From Dactylorhiza incarnata (lineage: Eukaryota > Streptophyta > Magnoliopsida > Asparagales > Orchidaceae): DNA of 64,000 bases. Shown here piece by piece: positions 1 to 10,569 of the stretch. Every line of letters begins with the position of its first letter. The first letter of the stretch is position 1. The stretch is taken from the NCBI GenBank assembly GCA_033032865.1, contig JAWHQI010000262.1, positions 3,962,177 to 4,026,176 on the forward strand, written 5' to 3'. A program made the position numbers and the translations under genes. The notes under the pieces were generated by a model that was not told where the DNA came from, did not search any database, and saw only the letters and a list, made by a program, of their open reading frames with translations.

Positions 1-825
1 TCACTGTCGCCCAGGCGACAGTGAATTTCTATAAATTGGTTCCTTTGGTTCGTGCATTCAAAGCTTTTGTGAATTCCAGTCCCTTCCTGAGTGCATACGA
101 ACCAGAGAGCTCCAGAACCTCCTCAACTCCCATTTTGTGCAAAGAAGGATTGAAGATTGAAGACGAGATCGGGCGCGCTTCTACATCATCAATCATCTCG
201 AGGCTTCAACAATCCATTCAGAGATATGATTTTCTAGGGAGTTGTTCTTTTCATATTGTATTTTCATTCACATACTTTTCATTTTGTATTGGTAGAGAAA
301 TCGTCGTCTTGCGTGCGGCGTCTAAGTCCTTGCGCGGCTTAGGGGAAAATTGCTTCCTTGTGCGGAGCGTCCAAGTCCTTGCGTGGCTTGGTGGGAAATC
401 GTGGCCTTGTGTGCTACGTCTAGATCTTGGGAAGATCTAGAAGATAGGCTTGGGCTTGGTCTTGGGAGAGACAAGCGATAGCCTTCCGATCCTTGGGAGA
501 AGGATTGGTAAACCAAAATTGTAGAATTTTTTTTTATTAATATAATTGTGCCTTGATCTTAAGCATTGTTAAGATCATTTTTATTGTACTCAAATTTCAT
601 GATTAATATAATTATGTCCTTTTCTTTAATTACATATTTGGTGGCATAATCTTTATCTTAGAAATTTGTGTTTTGGTTTAATACTAAAATTGCATTAGTT
701 TGAAAGTATTTAGAAGTAATTTTTAGTAAAGTAAAATCTCTTTAAAAATTACTAAGTAAAAATTAATTTTTAAGACACACCCTTATTCACCCCCCCCCCC
801 TCTAAGGGCGCTATACGATCCAACA
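1..825 (+). repeat. 5' LTR of A (partial)
   Basis: Nearly identical to 9741-10569. It ends GATCCAACA, the expected LTR terminus, directly before the primer site. A palindrome (CTGTCGCCCAGGCGACAG, from position 4) sits just upstream of a TATA-like CTATAAATT (29-37). A C tract at 790-800 follows TTCA. Confidence 0.95.
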
Positions 826-827
826 AG

Positions 828-839
828 TGGTATCAGAGG
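828..839 (+). other. Primer binding site of A (initiator Met tRNA type)
   Basis: TGGTATCAGAGG begins two bases after the LTR end. It matches the initiator-methionine tRNA primer site used by most plant copia elements. Confidence 0.9.
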
Positions 840-874
840 GAGGTTACTCCAAAACGGTTTTACCACCGGGAGTA

Positions 875-2806
875 ATGGCGCACAACGATCATGCGTTCGT
901 TGAGGGGCAAGGCATAAGTAGACCACCTTTATTCACGGGCACAGACTATAATTATTGGAAAACACGTATGCGTTGTTTTCTAATTGCGCTAGATATAGAA
1001 GTCTGGAATATGGTAGAATCTAGTTACACTTCTCCAACAGTTGTTGTAGGAGATGTAACTATAGATAAGCCCAAAGACAAGTGGGATCACAATGATAAAT
1101 TAAGATGTAAGAACAATGCAAAAGCCATGAATGCTTTATTTTGCGCACTAGATCGCACTGAATTTAATAGAGTTTGTGCTTGTAATTCTGCATTTGAAAT
1201 TTGGAATTTGTTAGAAATCACTCATGAAGGTACTTCGCAGGTAAAAGATTCAAAGCTATTTCAACTGGAGTCTGAATTTGAAAGGTTCAAAATGGAGGTA
1301 AATGAAGAGATTGATACGATGTATACACGATTCACAAAAATCGTGAACGACTCAAAGGTGCTAGGAAAGGTGTTCTCAAATGGAGATTTAGTAAGGAAAA
1401 TCTTAAGATCACTTCCCCCGAAGTTCAATCCTAAAGTGACTGCAATTTCCGAGTCACATGATCTTAAGACCTTACAATTGGAGAGCCTCATTGGGAACTT
1501 GAAAACTCATGAAGTTGAATTGAAAATTCAACAACAAGAGTATATGGAGCCAAGGAAGAAGGGATTGGCTCTAAGATCAAAGAAGGAAGAAACTAGTGAT
1601 TCTGAGGAGGATGAAGAAGATGAGGAAAGTTTATTTGTTAAAAAATTTAGAAAATTTATGAAAAATCCGGAGAGAAGGAATTCGTTTAAGAAGTACTTTA
1701 AAAAGGAGACCTTTAGGAAGAAAAAAGGGAAGGAAGGCGATGAGGAGGAAGAGAGACCGCCACCGGAGGGCTATCACTGCAAGAAGTTAGGACACATTCG
1801 AAGCAAGTGTCCAAAGTACTTGAAAGAACTTAAAGAAAAGAAGCACAAAGGGTCGAAGAAGGTGTTGAAGGCGGAAACCTGGGATGATACTACTTCTGAG
1901 GATGCAAGCAGTTCCGACTCAAGTAAAGAAGAGGAGGCAAACATATGCTTAATGGGAAAGAGCGTCATATCTGATGACGAATGCAGTGTCCAAAGCGACA
2001 CTGAGGTAACTCCTCCAACCTATGATGAATTGTTTTCTGAATTTTTAAAGACTTGCAAATTTTTTGAAAAAAGCTTAAAAGACAATGATCTTCTTAAATC
2101 TGAAAATGACATTTTACTTAAGGAAAACAAAAAATTGTTAAGGGAAATTAAGACTATTGGAAAAAGAGATATTTCTTGCCAAGAGTGTGATCACTCTTTG
2201 GGAAAAATTAAAGAACTTGAAGAATCTCTTTCCAAATCTCATTCTACAATAAAAGTTCTTACTAAAAAGAATGAGATTTTAGAGAGAGATCTGAAATCTT
2301 CAATTTCCATAGTCCATGAGGGAAAGAAATCTTTTGAACGGAGATGCGTAAATCTAGTATCCGAGAATACAAAAATGAGACACCAGATTCATGACTTAAC
2401 ACTAGCCATGAAAAAATTTGGAATGGGCCGAAGATCACTGGATATGATCTTAGGATACCAACACCATGGATCTGGAAGGTTTGGGCTCGGATACACATCT
2501 GGAAGCTGTCGCCCGGCGACAACCACTGTCGCCGGCGACAGTGAAAAGTCCAGAAAATTCACTTTTAAAAATTCTAAAATTAGTGAACTGATAAATACTG
2601 CATCCTCATCCAGTAAAAGTCCAGAAAAGTTATACTCCTCTAAATACATTACATGTGCCAAATGCAATAGATTTGGTCACACTACGGACTCTTGCTGGAA
2701 GGAAGGAAAAACTAAAATTAAACAAATCTGGGTGCCTAAGGCTTCTACCTATGCTATGGGTGGAACCACTTGGGTAACCAGATCTTTACTCACCTCTTCT
2801 TTCTAG
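875..2806 (+). CDS. A gag (capsid/nucleocapsid), ends at TAG in frame with pol
   Basis: This encodes the structural protein that forms the particle. I chose the ATG at 875 (MAHNDHAF...), because the decayed copy C has the same start; the frame is open further upstream only through non-ATG codons. The N-terminal gag domain includes FTGTDYNYWKTRM. A lysine/glutamate-rich stretch follows, then a first zinc knuckle that has lost its first Cys (GYHCKKLGHIRSKC), a coiled-coil region, and a complete CX2CX4HX4C knuckle (CAKCNRFGHTTDSC). Between the coiled coil and the last knuckle, 2505-2543 is the family palindrome read in frame (SCRPATTTVAGDSE). The ORF is open for 643 codons and ends TAG, after which pol continues in the same frame. 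Confidence 0.92.
   Translation: MAHNDHAFVEGQGISRPPLFTGTDYNYWKTRMRCFLIALDIEVWNMVESSYTSPTVVVGDVTIDKPKDKWDHNDKLRCKNNAKAMNALFCALDRTEFNRVCACNSAFEIWNLLEITHEGTSQVKDSKLFQLESEFERFKMEVNEEIDTMYTRFTKIVNDSKVLGKVFSNGDLVRKILRSLPPKFNPKVTAISESHDLKTLQLESLIGNLKTHEVELKIQQQEYMEPRKKGLALRSKKEETSDSEEDEEDEESLFVKKFRKFMKNPERRNSFKKYFKKETFRKKKGKEGDEEEERPPPEGYHCKKLGHIRSKCPKYLKELKEKKHKGSKKVLKAETWDDTTSEDASSSDSSKEEEANICLMGKSVISDDECSVQSDTEVTPPTYDELFSEFLKTCKFFEKSLKDNDLLKSENDILLKENKKLLREIKTIGKRDISCQECDHSLGKIKELEESLSKSHSTIKVLTKKNEILERDLKSSISIVHEGKKSFERRCVNLVSENTKMRHQIHDLTLAMKKFGMGRRSLDMILGYQHHGSGRFGLGYTSGSCRPATTTVAGDSEKSRKFTFKNSKISELINTASSSSKSPEKLYSSKYITCAKCNRFGHTTDSCWKEGKTKIKQIWVPKASTYAMGGTTWVTRSLLTSSF
2505..2543 (+). repeat. 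A-family palindrome cluster inside gag
   Basis: Two adjacent palindromes, CTGTCGCCCGGCGACA and CACTGTCGCCGGCGACAGTG, lie inside the gag coding sequence. They are close variants of the LTR palindrome of this element and of the internal copies at 6118, 7351 and 7928. Confidence 0.9.
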
Positions 2807-5800
2807 GTATGTTGGCAGGCTAAGGACAAAGAAGACGTGTGGTACTTGGACTCGGGTTGTTCAAAGCACATGACGGGCAATAAAGAGAAGTTCCTTAGCC
2901 AGGAGATGAAGAAAGGAGGAGTTGTTATATTCGGTGACAATGGAAAAGGAAAAATCTTCGGCATCGGTGTTGTGGGTAATGAAAATTTTTCAATTTCAAA
3001 TGTTTTATTTGTAGAAGGATTAAAGCATAATTTGATTTCCATTAGTCAATTATGTGATAAGGGTTTAAATGTTTTATTTGAATCTTCTACAAATTTGTGC
3101 AAAATTATTAATTCCAAAACAAATGAAATTGTTTTTACCGCACTTAGATGTCATAATGTATATATGATTAAATTTCTTGATTTTTCAAATTCTACTTTGA
3201 AATGTTTTCTATCAAAAAATGATGAATTAGATTTATGGCATAGGCGACTTGGACATGCTAGTGCCAAGTTAATTTCAAAACTTTCAAAAGATAAATTAAT
3301 TAAAGGTTTACCTTTGCTAAATGGAAATTTATCTTCTTCACTATGTGTGCCTTGCCAAAAAGGAAAATTTTCAAAATCATCTTTCAAAAGTAAAAACATT
3401 ATTTCTACCACTAGGCCACTTCAATTAATACATATGGACTTATTTGGGCCAATTGGAATTTCTAGCTTAGAAGGTAGAAAATACACATTTGTTTTGATTG
3501 ATGATTATTCTCGTTTTTGTTGGACTTTATTTCTAACCTCCAAATCCGAAGCATTTTCAGAATTCTCAAAATTATGTTTGCGTATTCAAAATGAATTGGA
3601 GTTAAAAATTAAACGCATACGATCGGATCATGGAGGAGAATTTGAAAATGAAAAGTTTATTTCTTTTTGTACGGAATTAGGAATTAAACATGAATTTTCC
3701 GCTCCACGCACACCACAGCAAAATGGTGTAGTGGAAAGGAAAAATAGAACTCTTCAAGAGTTAGCCCGTACGATGTTATCTGAATTTAAATTACCAAAAT
3801 CTTTTTGGGCTGAAGCGGTAAGCACGACATGTTATGTAATTAATAGAGTAATGCTTCGCCCTATTTTAAAATTAACTCCTTATGAATTAATATTTAGTAA
3901 ACAACCAAATGTTTCTTATTTCAAAGTTTTTGGTTGTAAATGTTTTATTTTGAATTCTAAAGATTCCTTAGGAAAATTTGATGAAAAATGTGATGAAGGT
4001 ATTTTTATTGGCTATTCTTCAACTAGTAAAGCTTATAGAATTTTTAATAAAAGAACAAAAATAGTTGAAGAATCTATTCATGTTAGGTTTGATGAGTTTG
4101 CTTCATGTGTAGAAAAGAAAATTACAGGAAAAGAAGATGAAATCCTTCCCACGGTGGAGAATGATGAAGAAGAACTTGGAGAAAATGAAGAAGAAAAAGA
4201 AGAAGAAAGAGAAGGAGAAAGAGAAGAAGAAAGAGAAGAATATGTGCCTCCAAGTGAATTTAGATTTTCAAAGGATCATCCAAAGGAGCTTATCATTGGA
4301 GATCCGCAAAAAGGGGTTAGTACTCGTTCATCGCTACAAGTTTTATTTTCAAACCTTTGCTTTGTTTCTGAAATAGAACCAAAAGATGTTTTCACCGCTT
4401 TAAATGATGAATTTTGGTTTTTAGCTATGAATGAAGAACTTAATCAATTTGAACGTAATAAGGTTTGGAATCTTGTAGAACGACCCAAAAATCGTCCTGT
4501 AGTTGGTGTTAAGTGGATTTTTAAAAATAAAATGGATAATGAATCTAGAATTGTTAGAAATAAAGCCAGATTAGTTGCAAAAGGTTATGCACAAATTGAA
4601 GGGGTAGATTTTGATGAAACTTTTGCACCCGTAGCAAGATTAGAAGCGGTTAGAATATTTCTTGCATTTGCTTATTTTAAAAGATTTAAATTATATCAAA
4701 TGGATGTCAAAACCGCATTTTTAAACGGGTATATAAAAGAAGAGGTTTATGTAGAACAACCCCCTGGCTTTATAAATGAGAAATATCCAAATCATGTTTA
4801 TAAATTTGATAAAGCGCTTTATGGATTAAAACAAGCGCCTCGTGCTTGGTATGATTGATTAACTCAATATTTGTTAAAGCACAATTATAAAATAGGAAGT
4901 GCTGATTCTACACTCTTCATTAAGCAAATTGATCATGATTTAGTTATTTTACAAATTTATGTTGATGATATTATTTTTGGAGCCACTAATGAAGAGTTGT
5001 GTAATGAAGTAGTTCAAATTATGAAAAATGAATTTGAAATGAGCATGGTTGGAGAACTTTCATATTTTCTAGGTTTTCAAATTACACAAAAACATGATGG
5101 TATTTTTATATGTCAAACCAAATATATTCATGATATGTTAAAAAGATTTGGATTTGAAAATCTTAAGCATGCAAACACTCCTATGAGTACTTCACTAAAA
5201 TTAGGAAAAGATGAAAGTGGTGTTTCAATTGAACAAACCCTTTATAGAAGTATGATAGGGTCTTTATTGTATTTAACCGCATCTAGACCTGATATTATGT
5301 TTGCCGTTTATTTATGTGCTAGATTTCAAGCTAATCCTAAAGAGTCACATTTAAAAGCGGTGAAACGTATCTTTAGATATCTCATAGGCACATCAAAATT
5401 AGGTTTATGGTATCCTCATAATGATTCTTTTATTTTACATGGTTTTTCGGATTCGGATTATGCGGGATGTTCCTTAGATAGGAAAAGCACTAGTGGCACT
5501 TGTCACTTTATCGGCCCTTCACTTATTTCATGGTCGAGTAGGAAACAGAATTCTGTTTCCCTCTCTACTACCGAGGCCGAATATATTCCACTAGGTAGTT
5601 GTTGTGCCCAAGCTCTTTGGATGTCACAAACATTAGACGATTTTGGCATGCAACAAAGTAGTGTAGAATTAAAGTGTGACAATAAAAGTGCTATAGACTT
5701 AACTAACAATCCCGTATTACATTCTCGATCTAAGCATATAGATGTCTGACATCATTTTATAAGGGATCATATTAAGAAGGGTAATATAAAAATCAACTTT

Positions 5801-5905
5801 ATAGGCACGGAAAATCAAATAGCGGATATATTCACTAAGCCGTTACCGGATTCCCGTTTTTCTATGCTTAGGCTAGAATTGGGAATTCTAGACATTTCAC
5901 AATGA
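2807..5905 (+). pseudogene. A pol: protease, integrase, RT, RNase H, with two TGA stops
   Basis: The polyprotein copies and integrates the element. Protease has [13 protein letters not shown]. Integrase has the His/Cys zinc site (WHRRLGH...CVPC), the catalytic-core motifs MDLFGP and DDYSR, and the C-terminal GVVERKNRT region. RT has [11 protein letters not shown] and an intact YVDD near 4962. RNase H ends at DISQ with TGA at 5903-5905. The frame is the same as gag. It is broken by TGA at 4856-4858 (after RAWYD) and at 5747-5749 (after KHIDV). In both places relatives in this window have an Arg codon, so CGA to TGA is the likely change. An acidic linker rich in Glu (about 4140-4240) separates integrase and RT. 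Confidence 0.92.
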
Positions 5906-6117
5906 ATATAACACTATTTAAAGCCTATAAAATTAAAAAACAAATTCACAAAACCTAAACAATTTAAAAAGCAAAAGCCTAAATTTTAAAAATCAAACAA
6001 TAGAAATTCAAAAGAGTTAACAAAATTCAAACATCATTAATATTACATCAATATTGTTCAAATTAAAACAATAGAGAACAACATAAGGATCAAATTCATA
6101 GAAATCTGCAGAAGTTC
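5906..6117 (+). other. A-rich spacer between pol and the antisense gene
   Basis: A-rich noncoding sequence with no ORF or recognisable signal. It ends at the palindrome pair at 6118. Confidence 0.7.
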
Positions 6118-6160
6118 ACTGTCGCCCAGGCGACAGTGGATGTCGGAAATTTCCGACATC
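6118..6160 (+). repeat. A-family palindrome pair at the 3' end of the antisense gene
   Basis: CTGTCGCCCAGGCGACAG is followed at once by a GATGTCGGAAATTTCCGACATC palindrome (20-bp core from ATGTCGG). It lies 26 bases beyond the stop codon of the antisense accessory ORF. Confidence 0.93.
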
Positions 6161-6185
6161 TCCCAGCAGCAGCAACCTGAAGAAA

Positions 6186-7301
6186 CTACTCTGAATCTTC
6201 ATAACCAGCCCCGCTGCTCTCTGGATAATCTTCTGGAGGTCCTCGTCTCACGGCTTTACCACGGTGAGTCCGCCTCACCAATTCGCGTGGCGGTTCTTCG
6301 TCCGGAACTTGCCATTCGGCCTCTTCCTCCGGAGTTGGCTTTAACTTCAGACCTTTGACGAGAAACTTCATAAATTTCTGCATTCGACTACGGTCCTTCT
6401 TCACTTCCCTCTTGTGATCCTCTAGTGAATCACATAAATCATCAATGGACTCTCGTAGTGATCCTGCACTAGGCAATGGCGGCTCTCTAATCTCAATCCC
6501 CGGATGGGCTTTTCTCCACGGCTTCTTCACTTTCATTGAACCCGTATAATATATCTCCGGATAACAATCATCCAAATAAGAACCTTGCACTATCCATCCG
6601 TACTTCTTATAGAGTACTCGCTGAATTACCGCCCCCATTGGCAGCGTATGAACCTTCACCCATCTTGGATGCTTTAATCTATACGCATACCTAATCTGGG
6701 AGAGTATGAAGTCCGCCACATCAAAAAGCTCATCCTCCATAATGTAGTATGTAAAGAGGGTCAACTGAGCCGTAATACTTCTTGTATCTCCACTCTTCAA
6801 CATCACTGAATTCCTTAATATATCTTGAACTAAGAAGGCATCCGGAGTGAGTGATGTAACTTCAGTGGTAAGAGTCTTCTTTTGATTCCCATGTAAACTC
6901 ATGTTTACAAGGGTCCAATCTCTATCCTTTCGATAATTCTCCATTATATCAGGCATATTTTCACTCATCACTAGTTCGTATTCCTCTCTTAGATCAACAT
7001 GTGTTATTTCCACATGTTGACCTTGGATCCTTGATCTCACTCCTCCATCCAATTCAGTGAAATTTGGATCTTCCAAATGGTTATAAAATTCACGAATGAA
7101 AAAGGAAGAAAACCCCTCTGGTGAGATTATTGAGAGAATACCTGCATTCGCAAGCCGATCATAGATATGATCATGTTTTGGCGAATCAAATTCAATATAT
7201 TTCGCAATTCCAACAATAGCTTTCTCCACCCCAGGAAAAACTTGATATGAACTATGTGCATCTTCCGAAGTACTCCTTCGAGCTTTGGAACTGGAAGCCA
7301 T
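6186..7301 (-). CDS. A antisense accessory protein (putative plant transposon-type domain)
   Basis: This 371-codon ORF runs opposite to gag-pol. I chose the ATG at 7301 (MASSSKARRSTSED...), because TTTGCAG, a splice-acceptor-like sequence, ends one base before it. The middle (SSFFIREFYNHLED, then LPMGAVIQRVLYKKYG) resembles, from memory, the 'putative plant transposon protein' domain (Pfam Transposase_32) found as an extra gene in plant retrotransposons; I could not search. The C-terminus is charged, rich in Lys/Arg then Glu/Asp (KREVKKDRSRMQKF, about residues 305-320). There are no transmembrane segments or signal peptide, so it is not an obvious envelope protein. It is uninterrupted although the pol of the same copy is broken. 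A likely promoter and 5' intron lie at 7303-7919. Its molecular function is unknown. Confidence 0.8.
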   Translation of the reverse strand: MASSSKARRSTSEDAHSSYQVFPGVEKAIVGIAKYIEFDSPKHDHIYDRLANAGILSIISPEGFSSFFIREFYNHLEDPNFTELDGGVRSRIQGQHVEITHVDLREEYELVMSENMPDIMENYRKDRDWTLVNMSLHGNQKKTLTTEVTSLTPDAFLVQDILRNSVMLKSGDTRSITAQLTLFTYYIMEDELFDVADFILSQIRYAYRLKHPRWVKVHTLPMGAVIQRVLYKKYGWIVQGSYLDDCYPEIYYTGSMKVKKPWRKAHPGIEIREPPLPSAGSLRESIDDLCDSLEDHKREVKKDRSRMQKFMKFLVKGLKLKPTPEEEAEWQVPDEEPPRELVRRTHRGKAVRRGPPEDYPESSGAGYEDSE

Positions 7302-7302
7302 T

Positions 7303-7815
7303 CTGCAAATAACAAAAAAAATTAGATTACACATGTGTTATGCACTGGAACACTGTCGCCCAGGCGACAGTGACTGTCGGAAATTTTCGACAGCTCTCCA
7401 AGTGAACTTCTCTCAAAAATTTTTACATACACTTCCAGATCTACTCAAAATCAAAATTATTTCAACATCAAGTTTAAAAAAAAAAAATTATATATATGTT
7501 TTTCAAATCCAAATATTCTCCAAATCCTTTACTATTCATCATCTTCAACCTTCTTCACTAAACTAGATCTACAAAAATCCTTTAGAGAATGAACAAATGG
7601 AAACCTTCAACCACAAGAATCAAACAATCATAACATTTTTAACAAAGATCCAACAAGATCCACTTGTTTTAAACTAGATCAAAATTTTTTTAACAAAAAA
7701 TTACACCATTCATCAAAAATCAAAATGAAAACTACATTTTCCTTCTTCTCTACTATCAAAATCACAAATCCCTAAAATATTTTGAGTTAAAAACACCAAA
7801 ATAAAAAATCCATAC
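7303..7815 (-). other. Predicted 5'-UTR intron of the antisense gene
   Basis: On the minus strand CTAAG|GTATGG (donor at 7816/7815) and a T-rich tract ending TTTGCAG (acceptor at 7303) bracket 513 bases, directly before the ATG at 7301. The AT-rich interior fits a plant intron. It contains the palindrome pair at 7351-7393. No transcript evidence is available. Confidence 0.55.
7351..7393 (-). repeat. A-family palindrome pair inside the antisense leader
   Basis: CTGTCGCCCAGGCGACAG is joined to CTGTCGGAAATTTTCGACAG (one mismatch in the second palindrome), the same two-part cassette as at 6118 and 7928. Confidence 0.93.
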
Positions 7816-7910
7816 CTTAGATCTAGGGATGTCGCCGACTTCCGACAGCCTTCCTCTCGTTTTTAACTCCAGGAAATGATGCACAATAGGGTTTGACTCG
7901 GTCCCCAGCC

Positions 7911-7968
7911 CTATTTATATTTTTTGGCTGTCGCCCAGGCGACAGTGACTGTCGGAAATTTCCGACAG
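7911..7968 (-). promoter_or_regulatory. Antisense promoter: TATA box with palindrome cassette directly upstream
   Basis: On the minus strand TATAAATAG (7919-7911) lies just downstream of the full cassette (7968-7928: CTGTCGGAAATTTCCGACAG plus CTGTCGCCCAGGCGACAG). The LTR has the same order: cassette 9721-9763, then TATA at 9770. A partial variant (GTCGCCGACTTCCGACAG) lies further downstream at 7832-7849. Confidence 0.7.
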
Positions 7969-9270
7969 CTCCCATTTTGACAAAACTTTAATTTTGGGTT
8001 CCTTTGATGATTTACAATAGTTATATGTCATTATTAATGCTTCACCTCATGACTTGATGACAAACCATGTGCTATTTATTTAAAAAAAATGACTTACATG
8101 TTTATATGATTTCATTTCCAAGCTATCATCGTATTGACACTTCTACTTAGTTGTTTAGACCATTGGAAATTGTTTTCGCATGCCTCTAAGTATGAGAAAT
8201 TGTTTATCTATCATAATGAACTATCACGTTCACTTCTTTTTATCAATACATATGTCTACTTCTTTAATATATACATGGATCATATTTGCTTTAACATAAT
8301 AAAATAGCACTTCTTAAATACAACTTTCACCCTTGATTTGTTAGCACAACAAAATTACACCATCTTTTGCGATTCAAGTGAATTCGGAGATCCTTGGTCA
8401 ATTACAAAAAAAAATATCAATATATCAAAATTAAGATATCACATCTGTGATCAAAAATTTAAAATAAAGACAAGGATACTCCACCAAGCACTACCTACCC
8501 TCATGATAAGTCTTAATGAGCATTGTGAGGTTAAGCACCTTAGACAGAATTGTAAAGTGTCTTGAGCAAAAGAACAATGGTTTTCTAATCATCTTGTACT
8601 ATATCTTCAAAGTCAAAGTTGACTTTATATGCTTTTATTATGTTCTACATTTCCATGATCATGTAAATTAAATAAATTCATATGTTTGATCTAAGTATCA
8701 CATGTACACATCATTATGTTATATAAATATTCATCTCATGAGAATTGGACCGAAAATATTCCATAATTCTATACACTATTGTGTCTTTCTATGATACTTT
8801 CAAATGATCTTCCTCATGTTTAAGTTATTTTGTTTCATTACTTCATATGGCTATACAGCCACTTCATGAGTTTATTCATACTATGACATATTCCTATTAT
8901 TTCATGGACTTCAATCATTTCCACAAAAAAGTGCTTCCGCTTACTCTTTCTTTCTATATCCTATATCCATTCCCTTAAGAACTACTATTTTCTCTAATAT
9001 TAACTTTTGCTAATATCAAAAGGGGGAGAATTAAAAGTATAAAAAGAATAATCACAAATCTATTACACCTAAATATTCCACCTACACAATACATCATATA
9101 TTTAGGGGGAGCATATATTTAGGGGGAGCATTCATTTAGGGGGAGCTTTCATCTAGAGGTAGATTATTTATTTTTAAGAAAAATATATCTTGTTATTTTT
9201 TATGCACACACCAAAGGTTAAAATCACATCTAAATAGACATGATTTCTTTTTATACGAATTTGTTATTAT
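7969..9270. other. A 3' noncoding region
   Basis: AT-rich sequence with no credible ORF. Near its end, GGGGGAGC/GGGGGAGA-like purine blocks recur at about 9021, 9103, 9121 and 9138, resembling the polypurine tract at 9271; these may be old or auxiliary plus-strand priming sites. Confidence 0.6.
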
Positions 9271-9284
9271 CAAAAGGGGGAGAT
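9271..9284 (+). other. Polypurine tract of A
   Basis: CAAAAGGGGGAGAT directly precedes the 3' LTR start TGTTGG. This is the expected place and composition for the plus-strand primer. Confidence 0.88.
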
Positions 9285-10569
9285 TGTTGGAGCATGCGTT
9301 TCGCACTCCTCCGGTTTGATAATAACAAAGTCCCATTTGTATTTGATTCTATTTTCATTAATGGTGTGCAGATAATAGGTATGAGATGTTCACATTGCTG
9401 CTGGAGCTAAAATTGAATGTGGGAAAATTTCACTGTCGAAAAATTCCGACAGCCACTGTCGCCCAGGCGACAGCAGAGAAGTTACAACTACTTCCCTCCA
9501 CGGCAGATCGACGAAAGGCAGTTTTGCGCTGTCGGAAATCCGACAGCGATGTCGCCCAGGCGACAGCTCGGAGGTTACAACAACTGCCCATGACTCCACC
9601 CACGACCGGCAGTTTTGCGCTGTCGGAAATCCGACAGCGATGTCGCCCAGGCGACAGCTCGACGGTTACAGCAACTGCCCACGACTCCACCCACGACGGC
9701 ACTCCAGCGGCAGTTTAGCGCTGTCGGAAAATTCCGACAGTCACTGTCGCCCAGGCGACAGTGAATTTCTATAAATTGGTTCCTTTGGTTCATGCATTCA
9801 AAGCTTTTGTGAATTCTAGTCCCTTCCTGAGTGCATACGAACCAGAGAGCTCCAGAACCTCCTCAACTCCCATTTTGTGCAAAGAAGGATTGAAGATTGA
9901 AGACGAGATCGGGCGCGCTTCTACATCATCAATCATCTCGAGGCTTCAACAATCCGTTCAGAGATCTGATTTTCTAGGGAGTTGTTCTTTTCATATTGTA
10001 TTTTCATTCACATACTTTTCATTTTGTATTGGTAGAGAAATCGTCGTCTTGCGTGCGGCGTCTAAGTCCTTGCGCGGCTTAGGGGAAAATTGCTTCCTTG
10101 TGCGGAGCGTCCAAGTCCTTGCGTGGCTTGGTGGGAAATCGTGGCCTTGTGTGCTACGTCTAGATCTTGGGAAGATCTAGAGGATAGGCTTGGGCTTGGT
10201 CTTGGGAGAGACAAGCGATAGCCTTTCGATCCTTGGGAGAAGGATTGGTAAACCAAAATTGTAGAATTTTTTTTTTATTAATATAATTGTGCCTTGATCT
10301 TAAGCATTGTTAAGATCATTTTTATTGTACTCAAATTTCATGATTAATATAATTATGTCCTTTTCTTTAATTACATATTTGGTGGCATAATCTTTATCTT
10401 AGAAATTTGTGTTTTGGTTTAATACTAAAATTGCATTGGTTTGAAAGTATTTAGAAGTAATTTTTTAGTAAAGTAAAATCTCTTTAAAAATTACTAAGTA
10501 AAAATTAATTTTTAAGACACACCCTTATTCACCCCCCCCCCCCTCTAAGGGCGCTATACGATCCAACAC
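9285..10569 (+). repeat. 3' LTR of A
   Basis: Runs TGTTGGAGC...GATCCAACA, 1285 bases. U3 holds four copies of the palindrome cassette (9431-9473, 9529-9567, 9620-9657, 9721-9763), the middle ones in a tandem unit of about 91 bases. A TATA-like CTATAAATT follows at 9769-9777. The C tract after TTCA lies at about 10530-10543. Confidence 0.95.
9431..9763 (+). promoter_or_regulatory. U3 palindrome cluster of A
   Basis: Four cassettes each pair a CTGTCGGAAA..TCCGACAG-type palindrome with a GTCGCCCAGGCGAC palindrome. The order is reversed relative to the internal copies. The last ends 6 bases before the TATA-like box, so a role in transcription control is plausible. Confidence 0.8.

Larger units (their letters stand above)
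1..10569 (+). mobile_element. Element A: Ty1/copia LTR retrotransposon, 5' end cut by window
   Basis: Two long direct repeats (1-825 and 9285-10569) flank a TGGTATCAGAG primer site, gag, pol in the copia order protease-integrase-RT-RNase H, an antisense accessory gene, and a polypurine tract. Position 1 aligns with 9741 in the 3' LTR, so about 456 bases of the 5' LTR are missing from the window. The LTRs differ by only scattered substitutions and homopolymer indels, which suggests a fairly recent insertion. Pol carries two TGA stops. The right end lies inside the accessory gene of element B; the 5 bases after it (CTTCT, 10570-10574) should be the target duplication, but the left copy is outside the window. 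Confidence 0.93.

Noticed and set aside
21..440. 139-codon ORF in the A LTR (and its twin at 9761-10180)
   Set aside because: It lies across the TATA box and transcribed LTR leader, has Leu/Ser/Phe-rich chance composition and no homologue among the elements; it is duplicated only because the LTR is.
6186..7301. Envelope protein for the A antisense ORF
   Set aside because: No signal peptide, no transmembrane segment and no cleavage site; charged soluble composition.
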